Source: Tubulanus polymorphus (taxonomy: Eukaryota; Nemertea; Palaeonemertea; Tubulaniformes; Tubulanidae). Taken from it: 64,000 nt of DNA. Both the position numbers and the translations under genes were made by a program. The notes under the pieces are model-generated. The model was not told where the DNA came from and did no database searches. It saw only the letters and a program-made list of their open reading frames with translations. The DNA is taken from positions 11,840,278 to 11,904,277 of the forward strand of contig NC_134030.1 of assembly GCF_964204645.1 (NCBI RefSeq). Direction: 5' to 3'. This document shows, piece by piece, positions 13,101 to 23,799 of the stretch (the stretch's first letter is position 1; each line of letters opens with the position of its first letter).

Positions 13101-16100
13101 AGCAAACGCTGTGGAGGTGGTATACGATCTCGCAATAGAACATGTGACATGCCTACCCCGAAACACGGAGGAAAATACTGCCCTGGAAATAATATACAAT
13201 GGGAAAACTGTAATACCGAATTGTGCCCAGGTAAAAAGCATACATTATATACAAAATGAACGCGTATCTAATTAGATAAATCTAAAACGTAAATATCAAC
13301 CCGATGAAAAGCAAGATAGCCCACTGTCGGCCATCGTTGTTCGCCACAATCTGCATTTTATGCACATTTGAAGTTTTCAAGGGACAAAAATTTGATCTTA
13401 ACCTTTTATGCTATGTATATGTATCCCCCTACGGCCAATCATGACAAATTAGATCGCTCGGAAGAAAGATTGTGAGAACGCCTTGTGGCGTTTTATGCTA
13501 AAATGGCTATTTTCCTCTATAACATCGAAACTGGAGGTAACTTGGTATACGTTGAGAAAGGATCTTAACCAACCGCCTTTTTGATGAGTCGATTCTTACG
13601 CAATCAGAGGTCATTTAGGGGAAAAGTTGTTTGAGGGAATATATGCATGAGTTCTATATGCCTATTTATAGCCTTGATATCCGATAATTGTAATCACTGT
13701 CATATGACATCTCCAAACGTTAGAATCATAACATAGTCCCTATTTATGCCAACTAAATTTTTGAATGAATTTTTGTAGAGCATAAGAAGATCACTCCATG
13801 GACGCAATGGTTACCATATAATATCACCGCAGAAGGGACGTACCATCAACGCTTCCGATATATATGCAAGGCAAACATTCCTGAAAGTAATATGCTATAC
13901 ATTAGTCACCCGCGATGGGAGTCGCGCTTCTGTGCAAAGGACGTCGATAATTGCAATGATAAGATTGATGACAGTAAGTTTACACGCTTTCCGCGGCACG
14001 CGGCAATATCGAAGATGAAACACGATGGCTTGATTTTAAAACACAGGATTTTAATTACGGAAGCGTCGGGGACATCGTTTATAAAAAAAGAGAATTTTTT
14101 TCCAGTTGTATCTCAACATGAAATCGTTTACCATTGATAAAATGTTTTGCCGATATTTAGTCGAGTTATTTTCTCGATATTCTCGAATTCTAAATCTAAT
14201 TCAGACTTTGTATAATCTTTTTATTGTTTATTTCCCTGACTGACGCATTGCTGATTGACTACCAATCGGGTTATTCCGACTCATGTGATAAATCTAAGGC
14301 TGTTGTAACTCCTTAAGTGTATATGTTTTGTTGATAGTTTCCGTAGGTTTTGCTTCACCCATCTACAGTTTAAGCTAAAAATGATATCTTGTTTCTCCAT
14401 TCTGCTGAGGTTAAAAGTTGACCCAACCGGACGTCTATCTATTACATTTATCTACATTTCTTTTTTTAAAGATAATATCAAGCTTACCTGGCAGTTATAG
14501 AAATAAACTATAATTACGAATATTAGTTTCAGTTTACAAAATGACCCGACCGATTAGGAGAAACAAGGTGTCATTGGATTTCAGCCTTACACTGATATAT
14601 ACGGAAAATAGGTGCAATACGCTCTCATAACACATAATCTTATAGAAGTTCAATAAATCTATCAACGAACATCAATAATGTTAAATTCTGGCATTTTGCA
14701 GTGGTTGCGAATTTTGAAATGGTTTTTTTTCCAGCAAAACAAGCAGTTAATATTGATGGAAAATGGTCAGCTTGGTCGGTATGGACACCTTGTAACGTGA
14801 TGTGTGGTGGTGGACTTATGTTTAGGGAACGTAGGTGCGCGAATCCCGAACCCAGTGGCAATGGAAAAGATTGTGATGGTGCAAACGCCCAATCAAAAGT
14901 TTGTAATACGCATTCCTGTCAAGGTAAATTGTGAGCATTATGCTATTCGATATTATGGCACATAACACAAGTACATGTCACCGCCCATTTCCAGGTGTGT
15001 GGTCATGTTGGTCAGAGATGAGTTCATGTTCAGCGTCATGTGGAAGAGGTGTTCGATACAGAAGGAGACAATGTCTTGGGAGTGTATCCGGCAAACAGTT
15101 TACCTTACCTTGCATAGGAAGTGATCATAGTGAAGAGGCTTGTTTGATGCCATCCTGCAACAATTTCAATGCTGGTTGGCGCGAATGGACAGAATGGACT
15201 GCATGCGTCGATGGTCAACAACAAAGGCGTAGGCACTGCCACATACAAAATCCTATCAATAATGAATGCCTCGGTGATGGCATTCAATCAAGACAATGCG
15301 GTACGTTGTTCTTGTGGATCAAGTATAAAATATGGTAATATAGTCCCTCATTGCGGAAGCTTAAGACAAAATGAATGAGTGATTCGGTTTATAGTTCTGT
15401 ATTTAAATTATAACGTCAGTAATCCCGACATTCCGACATACTGGCAATCCGACATACCCGACATTCGACATACCACGAACCAAGAACCTCTCTACAGGGG
15501 ATTATTAGGAACCGAACGCCCCACGATCCCGGCATCCCTGTACAGGGGAATATTAGGAACCAAACACCCCACGATCCCAGTACCTATGTACAGGGGAATA
15601 TTAGGAATCAAACGCCTCACGATCCCAGCACCTATGTACAGGAGAATATTAGGAACCAAACGCCCCATGATCCCAGCCGGTGTGTCGGGGGTGGCGGTAT
15701 GTCGGGAGTTCCGGTATGTCGGGAGTGCCGGTATGTCGGGAATGTTAAGATGGCAGATCTTTGGTCAGCATTGTGCGTATCGATACGTCAGGTAAAAAGG
15801 CCATTGGACTACTTTTCCATATTTTATACTTGAGCCGTTCTTGTTTTGTCGATAGTTTACACTAAACTTCTAGTAGTTTATAGACTAATAACGAAAATGT
15901 CTCCTTATCTTAGGGGAAATCGACATTGGAATGGAAGAAGTGCAAGCCGAAGAAAAAGGCCCTTTCAAAATTTTTCATTTAGTCATCGTAGGTATTATAG
16001 CCTTTGCACTGGGTGCTATATTATCGGTTTTGTTGTATATCTATATACAAAATATGCGGGAACATGCTCTAGAAAAGAAACATAATAGACTGAACGAGAA

Positions 16101-16305
16101 AATTGATCGCACGCAGCACCAGAATTTGTACTCAGTGGACCCTGCTTCACAAATGGGAATGAACTTGACCAAAAAATATGTCAGTAATAATTCCCTGGCG
16201 TCCGTCCTTACAGGAACACTCCAAAAAGACAAAATGACCGTAAAAGAAGCTACTCTTCAGCGAAAAGGGTCAATGCGAACTAACCTATCACTGAATGACT
16301 TATGA
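4190..16305 (+). CDS. SEMA5: Semaphorin-5-like transmembrane guidance receptor/ligand, complete 20-exon gene
   Basis: Exons: 4190-4292, 7202-7301, 7696-7804, 7925-8023, 8253-8466, 9059-9144, 9230-9262, 10101-10267, 10340-10478, 11093-11226, 11462-11663, 11775-11851, 12021-12157, 12234-12389, 12765-12935, 13042-13230, 13779-13973, 14735-14923, 14995-15300, 15914-16305. Every junction is GT-AG and in phase; the total is 3198 nt, 1065 residues. Layout: hydrophobic signal peptide (about 1-23), sema domain (about 35-485), PSI (about 487-533), six TSP1 repeats plus one degenerate repeat (534-935), transmembrane helix (about 956-981), 84-residue tail. Class 5 semaphorins are cell-surface cues for axon guidance and adhesion, acting through plexins and, via TSP1 repeats, proteoglycans. 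TSP1 repeats after the PSI domain are diagnostic of class 5. The start is chosen for the signal peptide. The protein is close to the usual class 5 length (about 1075). Confidence 0.97.
4293..7201 (+). other. Semaphorin intron 1
   Basis: This 2.9-kb intron joins the signal-peptide exon (ends phase 1, GAT G) to the first sema-domain exon (AT CGT...). It contains no recognisable coding sequence; open frames such as 5014-5307 are uninterrupted by chance and lack motifs. It holds the second copy of a diverged repeat (about 6193-6345) and small hairpins, for example TAGGTCTA/TAGACCTA near 4950-4970. Confidence 0.7.
9440..9720 (+). repeat. Dispersed repeat copy in semaphorin intron 7
   Basis: The segment 9525-9605 shares long stretches with 10589-10679: TTGAATTGCA, TGACTCACTTCACTTT and GGTTTGCGTGTG occur in the same order and spacing. 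A nearby GGGATTCGAACCC at about 9640 resembles a tRNA-type box B on the minus strand, so a tRNA-derived SINE is possible but unproven. The two copies bracket exons 8 and 9. Confidence 0.45.
10500..10690 (+). repeat. Dispersed repeat copy in semaphorin intron 9
   Basis: This is the second copy of the repeat described at 9440-9720, starting just after the donor of exon 9 (10478). The two are diverged by substitutions and small indels, so the duplication is old. Confidence 0.45.
12021..15300 (+). other. Exons coding the PSI domain and TSP1 repeat array
   Basis: Exon 13 encodes the PSI domain (ACEKAMDPYCGWD). Exons 14, 15 and 16 each encode one TSP1 repeat (GGWGHWAHW, GSWTDWSSWSAC, GGWSAWSEWKKC). 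Exon 17 encodes the atypical ITPWTQWLPYNIT region with RFRYICKA that is characteristic of class 5 semaphorins between repeats 3 and 4. Exon 18 encodes repeat 4 (GKWSAWSVWTPC). Exon 19 encodes repeats 5 and 6 (GVWSCWSEMSSC and GWREWTEWTAC). All these exons are symmetric phase 1-1 units, so repeats can be gained or skipped without breaking the frame. The WxxW tryptophans that receive C-mannose in TSP1 repeats are retained in most copies. Confidence 0.95.
15420..15750. mobile_element. Fold-back/MITE-like element with internal 48-bp minisatellite, in the last semaphorin intron
   Basis: The left arm (about 15421-15473) repeats CCGACATAC/CCCGACATT words, and the right arm (about 15690-15750) carries their reverse complement (GGTATGTCGGGA). 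Between them lie four copies of a 48-bp unit starting at 15493, 15541, 15589 and 15637 (TACAGGGGAATATTAGGAA). Because 48 is a multiple of 3, the array makes a spurious 138-codon open frame with no coding value. It is probably a non-autonomous DNA transposon; exact ends and target duplication are not clear. Confidence 0.6.
15914..16305 (+). other. Last semaphorin exon: transmembrane helix and cytoplasmic tail
   Basis: After a short acidic juxtamembrane stretch (MEEVQAEEKG), the exon encodes the hydrophobic run LVIVGIIAFALGAILSVLLY and then a basic tail of about 84 residues ending SMRTNLSLNDL. The stop TGA is at 16303-16305. The helix makes this a type I membrane protein. The tail has no domain I recognise; it is rich in Lys, Ser and Thr. 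Confidence 0.9.
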
Positions 16306-17171
16306 TGTGTTTATGTTAGTGCCAGGATAGATGACGACGGCATTAATTTGTCAGAAAGTGTATGATACAAAGCTGCGAAAAGCGTTGATATGGAAAAAGT
16401 GATGCTCTACGGAATAATATTTAGGCGTGTAGAAAATTGGCAGTATGACGTTTAAGGCAAATTTGATAGTTTGTTTAAGTGACTCACTGAAACTAATGTT
16501 ACTTACGTTTTAAATGGGTTGATGGCATTTATAAAAACTTGTGTCAAATTAACAATCAGTATCTAGTACAATGTAAATATGGGGCATTAATATCATACGA
16601 CCTGCCCATATCGAACACTTGTTTCATCTTGCGTGAAATGCATGAGACAAACCGTAACTCTTAGAAACATTTACAGATCTCTCTATGCAAATTTACCGGA
16701 TAAACGAAGTGCCGAAGTATTGCAAATATGGAGATAAAAAATTCTTTTTCACGAGGCTCTATTGGAACAAATGATTACAGCGTACGGTGTGCCTCACGAA
16801 ATCCACCTAGACATTTCATGGCGTACTTTTTTATGCCAGGCATAGGGAGTACATAAACATGTGTAGTAGGCCATATATTTTCTTTCAGCTCTAGAAAGTA
16901 TAATGTTTCTTCGAGAATATATTGTGTATATAAATGTATATATGTATTTTCTAATATTCTATTTGTACGTAACTTCAGTCGACTTCCATCTTATACAGAG
17001 AATGAAATATTTGTCGAGAATATTTAAGAAATATAATGTGCTAATGCATTTGTGTGAAATCCAATAGTAATCTCCTTAGCTCGTGAACTAAAGAAACGTT
17101 AAAGTTGCGCAAATTACATTACACATTTACGTTTTTGAATGCCAATAAATCTTTTCTTAACTTTCCCGCAT
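16306..17171 (+). other. Probable semaphorin 3' UTR
   Basis: AT-rich non-coding DNA follows the stop codon. The first good poly(A) signal, AATAAA, is at 17144-17149, giving a UTR of about 0.85 kb. No coding sequence is seen. Confidence 0.55.
17144..17149 (+). terminator. Candidate poly(A) signal of the semaphorin gene
   Basis: AATAAA, with TCTTTTCTTAACTTT just downstream as a possible T-rich element. It is the canonical hexamer nearest to the end of the conserved coding sequence on this strand; usage is inferred. Confidence 0.5.
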
Positions 17172-20100
17172 GGAAACAAACACTGCAGAAATAATTTTGC
17201 AGAGTATAATCAAGAGTGTGGGTATGTTTGTGTTACTGTCATACCAAAAACCACTTTGGATAGAATATTTCATATTTTCCGCAATGGCCAGGCAGTTTAA
17301 ACTGACTTGCTGCAGTCGCGGTGGGGAACATGTCAAGTCCTGTCATGGGTTAATTTGAGTGTACATATTTAACGTCGAAAGCATTATTGTTGCCTTCCTT
17401 TTGAAGAATAATGATTTTTAAAGTTTTGTTATAGATATCTTGTTGATTGTTAGAATTTATGAGTTGTGTGTTTTAATCTATGGCTAGATACATTAATGCC
17501 CACATGAGGATAATTTTTCAAGCGACCATGGTCGACGATCTTGAAAAATCGCCGATACCAATCACGTTTCAAAAACCACCTGTATCATTGCCCTTATCTC
17601 GTTAATGTACTCGACAAGCCACTTCTTCGAATATGGTTGAACTTTGGTGCGCTGGGTCCCAGGTAAAAAAGTCAAAACAATCTATATCGAATAAATATAT
17701 TTATTTTTTATTTGGTCTTGTTTTGATGTCTTATCGATGAAAATAGCTAGGAATATTATTTCCCGTCATGATCAAAATGTGCCGACATTGCACATGCAAT
17801 GTTTTCAACAATCCTGTGTACCAGTACGAAAGAATTCATTGGCGATATCCAAGGCGAAGAAACATGATTTGAAACAGCATTTGATTTGAATACTTTGATT
17901 TGAATACTAAAGTTGTGGCCATAGAATATAAAACGTTTGTTTTGATGGGATCGTAGGAATAAGGCGCGTTCACACGACGACATTTCTTAGAACGGTCTAA
18001 ATTTGAACCGGACCAAGTTTGCACATGCAAATAGTCCGTTCTATTGGTAGGGTCCATTTAAGACCGGTCTAATTTGGAGCGACCTAAAATACCGAACCCA
18101 GGCTAAATTAGACTAAATTTTTGCGTGTGTGTGTTTTCCAGAAATTGGTACCATGGCTGTTCCAAATCGTACTCAGCGGAACGAATTCAAATAAATTTTG
18201 TTACCAATTCGCGATGGGCTGAATTAGGCCCAACGTTTAGTTTGGAAGGGACTTTAATAATTTTGTTTTTGTTTAGTTTGTCGGTTGTAAGACTTACGTC
18301 CCGTTGTAATAATTTTTGCCACTATCATGATTCTATGCATATACGGCTCAGTATAAACAGGTCAACGTTAAGAACAAAATATGAGGTTGGTTATGCGGAT
18401 GTTAACTAAGTTCAACGTTTAAAGTTGTCTTTCAAGCTGGCCGATAAAAACAGATTAGTCATTACGAACGAATTGAATGATTGAATGACCGGCGAATAAA
18501 GGCAAAATCTATCGCAGCGCTCGCTACTTTAATAGGCCTGTCATTGACCTCTCCTCCGTATCTGCTCCATCATTTATCAGTGGTAGGCAATTTATTGAAA
18601 TAAATGTATCCCTGCTTAAACGGTCGAAACGCTAATTCAAACTGCCCTGCATTAATGCGCAGCAAAACCGATAATTGCCGGCGGTTGATCAGACTCCAAG
18701 CTTCGAAAGAGTGGTAAGGCCATTATTCCACCGTGATGCCTCATTTGAGATGCATTTACATAATGTTAATACGGATTTTTAATGGTGTCATTTTATGCAT
18801 TATTTTCCCCCTAACCAACCAGAAAACGCGAAATCAATTATTGCACATCGGGATATACATATCTTAATGATAATGTTATTCAAAACAGTAGACTAGTACC
18901 GTGATAATATGTCATTAAGATAATCCATATTTGAGACATGTGTTTAACCTGTAATATGGTTAAGATACAGTTAACTGGAAGATAACCGCCCGTTCCCCTC
19001 TACTTATTTTCTCTCACCCCCAACTTCCCATTAATTTGAAAGCAGTTTACAAAGTACAAAATGGATAAGCAACCGGATCCGATGAGATTTCAAATAGATT
19101 CTTTAAAAGTCCGCACATTTCAACGAATTGTCGGCACAATATCTAGTCATGGAGATGTGCCTACATGGTGGAGCGAAAAATCCATTTCGACTTTCAGAAA
19201 ATATGTAAAAAAATTTGGGGGAAAAATATTCGTGTTATTACGCTTTGTTTTTGAGTGCAGCACACACTGGAACACAAACCCAAAACAGTTTTGTACGTGA
19301 ATACGGCAAAAACATGCAGTCGAAAAACATGTTTCCAACAGAAGAACTGTTTCATACAAGGTGGTCAAAATAAGATGTACCGGTATATAGATTTTGTACC
19401 TTAAATTTCGATAAAGTATTTTGCTATCATGCATTTGCAAACTTTCAATCTAATCGATAGGTTGCCAAGATCTGCCAAAATTGCAAAATTACGCACGATA
19501 AGCTTTTAAGCGATAATGCCGACTTCTTAATGCTAGTATCATGACGTTATCATTGGAAGAATTTTGCTGAACAGAATTGAATTGAATTTCATTGTAAGTT
19601 TGTAATTGCGATTAACTTCAACTGGATGTGAATGCACCGGATGAGAACATCAAAAAGTAAACATTTCCATTTAGATTAACGGAATTGTAATAATTCTCTC
19701 GTTTGCTACCTTATAACGTACATAAAATTGGGTCAGGGTAAAACATGGCGTAGTTAAATTGGGATAACTCATCGGTGTAGTGAAATTTCCAAATATTGAT
19801 ATAAAATGGCAAGGAAAGACCCGAGTTATGACCTACTGACTGCATATTCACGTTTTCAAATGATATATTGTCACCGGTACCAAATAACAAGAAAAAACTA
19901 GAAGTGAATTTAGTCACAATGTGGGCTCTAACATACGTACATTTTTCGATTTTCGATTTTATTTTTTATTTACATTTCAAAACGATAAAGAGACCGGACT
20001 ATGTCGCGATTTCTCTGGGACCTTGTACATTAGAACGGCCCACCATTGTGTTGATGGCGGCAGGTTCTTGAAATTTGTTTTGCAATTTCAAGACGAAGTT

Positions 20101-20402
20101 ACGAACTACCATGCGGAAAAATCATTTCACTTACAACGACTACGATTTGGACACATCAATCAAATAAGGGTACATTGCTTCCTATTCGGAATCATGATTG
20201 CAGTTAACCCGTTATCGCCACTTTGCAGCTATATTAAAAATGAGCGTTCTCTGTCACTTCCAGCTGCCCAGCTTAAATGTTACGAATGTATGTGGACATT
20301 TTATATGAACGTAATTCAGCGAGTCTATTCGTATAATCTCGACTTATTTAGAAATTGCATTGCAATTCAATTTATACACACCCGGGTATCTGCATTTTCA
20401 AC
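17172..20402. other. Intergenic stretch without a supported gene
   Basis: No family-level match was found. The most gene-like frame starts at 19061 (ACAAAATGG, a good initiation context) and gives about 50 plausible residues (MDKQPDPMRFQIDSL...) before degenerating. A stretch near 17960-18130 begins GGCGCGTTCACACGACGA and ends near GCGTGTGTG, which resembles decayed transposon ends. Neither is strong enough to call. Confidence 0.4.
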
Positions 20403-20544
20403 AAATAACGAGACGAGTAGCACTTTAAAGGTTAACTATTTATTTGACGCACGAGCTTTCGCTACTAATGTGTAGAAGCTTCATCAGGTGAATGAGTCGT
20501 CAAATAAATAGTTAACCTTTAAAGTGCTACTCGTCTCGTTATTT
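20403..20544. repeat. Perfect 47-bp inverted repeat with a 48-nt loop
   Basis: Left arm 20403-20449 (AAATAACGAGACGAGTAG...) is the exact reverse complement of right arm 20498-20544. The loop (20450-20497) carries a hammerhead-like core on the minus strand. Both arms begin at CGTC|AAATAAATAG, i.e. just after the expected hammerhead cleavage triplet GTC, so the palindrome looks like two Penelope-type terminal sequences joined in inverted orientation. Perfect identity implies recent formation or gene conversion. Confidence 0.85.
20447..20489 (-). ncRNA. Hammerhead-ribozyme-like motif 2, in the palindrome loop
   Basis: Minus strand: CCTGATGA, then a stem (CTAC ACATTA GTAG), then CGAAAGC and finally GTGCGTC. 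CTGATGA and GAAA are the invariant hammerhead boxes, separated by helix II, and GTC is a classical cleavage triplet. Helix III would be only two or three weak pairs, as in Penelope-type minimal hammerheads. Catalysis has not been shown. Confidence 0.6.
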
Positions 20545-20825
20545 ATTCTAAACCCGGTTAACGCGGCTACTCCACGAATCTTCTCATTGGTTTTTCAACA
20601 TAATTTAATTTGTCATCAACCAAGAGCTATTGGTATCTTGTGCGTGTGTGATCCTAACGGGTAGAGTATGACCTGTGGTACATCAATGAAGTGGAAATGA
20701 ATCAGTATACTCGCTGAACAATTCTAAGGATGTTGGCGAATGTGCTACACTAGAACGACAGTCAAGTAGATGGAAAACATCACTTGTCCTTCGATATCAC
20801 CGACCATTATATTTAAGTACATCGT

Positions 20826-21090
20826 ATATACGTCTATGGAATCGGCTCTTGGATCCTTATTGGCTTTGTCAACAACACACTGAATATCTTCGTGTGCCGA
20901 AAAGGAATCACTGATTTCCGTCAAACTTTTGATGTTCCTCGCATCCTGTGACCTGGTATTTCTGTTCGTTTGTTGCTTGTTTTTCGTCGTCAGAAATCTC
21001 AGATTCAGAGGTCAATATGGAGATTTTGTTTTTAGAGTTGCTGATCTTCAAATCGACCCCGAGCTGATATATTATACGTCGATTCCGTGA
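20826..21090 (+). pseudogene. Fragment of a rhodopsin-family (peptide-receptor-like) GPCR
   Basis: One frame reads YGIGSWILIGFVNNTLNIFV followed by CRKGITDFRQTF, like transmembrane helix 1 (N-x-x-N pattern) and the first intracellular loop of peptide GPCRs. It ends at a TGA. A second frame overlapping it continues with LMFLASCDLVFLFVCCLFF, like helix 2 (LAxxD). The switch of frame near 20925-20940 and the lack of helices 3-7 indicate a broken remnant. The assignment rests on the helix 1/helix 2 pattern only; chance cannot be excluded. Confidence 0.4.
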
Positions 21091-22023
21091 GAACTAGTAG
21101 TCAACGTGCTAATAGAACGGTGACTGCGATTTTACTGATTTTTACTATTTGTGAAACCTTGCCATTTGTCGATCGAATGTTGTAGCAAACAATATATGCA
21201 GAAAACAACTATATAAGAAAAACCGGCTTGTTTCTTGTAGTAATGGATTCAGCATTGAATTTTTTCGTCTATATAGCGGTCAATTTCAAATTTAGACGGC
21301 AAGTTTTTGATCTTATCTTATGCAAGATTTGCGTAATTTGATTATAGATTTTACAATGATAATTAAACGTCCTGGTATTCTAATTGAGCACATTTAATAT
21401 CATTTATCAATTTAATAGTAATCAGGGCGTCGCATAGAGGTTATGCACGTGACGTCAGAGTAGTCATCAATGATGCGTCAAGCGAAAGCTAACAGATATT
21501 AGAGGGTACCTGAGGGTCTGAAACATGGCTTTACCTGATACATGGCCCCGATCGTGCCTCTCCACTTCATTATTCTATTAGACCAATAACCGGGCCGATA
21601 CGCGCGGACTGTTGCAACCTTTTTCTTTTTTTTTTGAACTGATACTTCGTTAAATGAACTTATGTGGGTTCACATACAGATCCATCATACGAATTATTGC
21701 TCTAAATGAATAAAGTGTATCAATGGCACAGATCCTACAATCTTTGAGTTCTTTCACGGTTGATTTCATTTTTGCTGTTAGGCTGAGTTTCATTTGAATA
21801 AATCTACAATACACTCTGATCTGTGATCTGAAGGCAGGAAACTGGGTTCGACTGCGGCCGGGTTTAAGACGGCACCGCGTTATTATCATTTTTCTTCAAG
21901 GCGTCAATACACTTTCAAGTTAGTTTTTTTTTTGTACGTGCATACGCGGTGGCGTCGCCTTATATCTCCACAATATTTTCAATTTCAAAAGTCGCCCGGA
22001 CTTGATGATCGCTAGTACAAATT

Positions 22024-22677
22024 TTGAAAGCGTTTTCGCAGAAATTATGTCCTATTAACTCAAAATTCCTAATTGGTGTAATTTATCGACCACCTGGTCG
22101 CAGTCTAAATGATTTTCAATCCGAATTCTCCAGCTTACTAGACAAGATAAACGGATCATCACAAAAATGTTTTATACTAGGTGACTTTAACATTGATCTT
22201 CTGCAATCAGATTCCCACCTACCCACAGAAAACTTTCTAACTAGCTTAACAGCGAACTCATTCATACCTCTCATTGATAACCCTACGCGTATAACGGATG
22301 TCTCTTCATCTTCGATTGATAATATATTTACTAATTGTTATCTTGATTTCACCTTCAATAATGGTATTTTACTCACAGACATATCGGATCACTTGCCTAT
22401 TTTTACGAGTATTTCCTCCAAGAAAAACCCTTGCAAAGTTACTAAGAATAAGAAAATAAGTTATCGAAAAATCTGCGAAGAAACCATTACATCTTTCAGG
22501 AGAAAATTAATAACTTGTGATTGGACTGATGTTTTAAATACAAATGATGCAAATGCAGCTTACGATAGGTTTTTTGAGAAGTTCAATATTTTGTACGAAG
22601 AATGTTTCCCAATTATAACGAGGAACTTCTCTAAGTACAAGGACACTAAGTATCCTTGGATGACTTCTGGATTGTAA
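22024..22677 (+). pseudogene. LINE endonuclease domain (APE/EEP fold), partial
   Basis: 217 codons remain open. IYRPPG, LGDFNID and the terminal SDHLPI motif of the endonuclease/exonuclease/phosphatase fold are present; the enzyme would nick target DNA to prime reverse transcription. The N-terminus is out of frame upstream (about 21945-22050), and an in-frame TAA at 22675 separates it from the linker frame that resumes immediately afterwards. Confidence 0.85.
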
Positions 22678-23490
22678 GACTCAGTAAAACGTAAAGATAA
22701 ATTATTTAAAAGGTTCTTACTTAACAGCTCGCCTCAAAACAAGAGCAAGTATACGAGATACAAAAATATTCTTAACATGTGTATTAAAACGTCAAAAAAG
22801 AAGTTTTATGAAGGTTTATTTCAAAAATGTAAAAGCCCTAAAGATACCTGGAAAATTATTGGTGGGCTAATTTCTAACAATCAAACCACTTGTAATAGAG
22901 CTTCATACCCCTTAGTCTTTAAAACAAATTCAACCACGCTTAGTAGCCCTGCAGATATTAGTAACGGATTTAACAACTATTATACAAATATTGGCAAGTC
23001 ACTTGCTCAAGACAACCACCCTCCCAACATGATCCCAGCTTCTATCTTGGACATCCTCTTGCCGAAAATTTATTCTTTTTACCGACTAACAGTCTCGAAA
23101 TCCAAAATATTGCCAAAGCTTTCAAACTCAAAGATAGTTGTGGTCATGATGACATAAGCCAACGTGTCATCAAACAAGTCATTGATCGGATTTCTGTTCC
23201 GTTAGCTCATGTATCCAATCGCAGTATGGTTACGGGTGTTGTTCCTATTGCTTTAAAAATTGCCAGGGTAAAACCTTTGTACAAATCGGGAGAAGACGAT
23301 ATTTTCAGTAATTATAGGCCTATTTCACTACTCACGTACTTTAGCAAAATTCTAGAAAAAAATAATATTTACTCCTTTATCTAGTTTTCTAGAAAAATAT
23401 GGAATTCTCAGTGAGTATCAGTTTGGTTTCAGAAAACACTATTCTACGTCCCTAGCAGTTGCAACTATTTCTGATAAAATTACTGAAAGT

Positions 23491-23799
23491 ATGGATAAAG
23501 GTGAGACTACAATTGGAATATTTCTAGACTTGTCAAAAGCCTTTGATACTATAGATCACAAAATATTATCTAACAAATTGGATCACTATGGTATCAGAGG
23601 CTTACCTCTTTTGTGGTTTAAAAGTTACTTGTCGGACAGAAAACAGGCAGTTGTTATTGATAAACATACTTCTTCTCTTAGTCCAATTAGTCTCGGAGTG
23701 CCACAAGGTTCTGTCTTAGGCCCAATTCTATTTCTACTATACATAAATGATTGCGTTAATGCTTCAATCTCCAATTTTCCAGTATGTGTTGTTTGCTGA
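23491..23799 (+). pseudogene. LINE reverse transcriptase core, partial
   Basis: 102 codons contain RT motif A (FLDLSKAFDTI) and motif B (GVPQGSVLGP). The catalytic FADD box (motif C) follows at about 23798 in another frame, so one frameshift breaks the active site region. Conserved 3' segments continue to 24616 in fragments. Confidence 0.88.

Noticed and set aside
15379-15795. 138-codon plus-strand frame in the last semaphorin intron
   Set aside because: It is produced by the 48-bp tandem repeat of a fold-back element, and the semaphorin splices cleanly from 15300 to 15914 without it.
19868-20475. 184-codon plus-strand frame upstream of the palindrome
   Set aside because: No motif or splice support; part of it is the palindrome arm itself.
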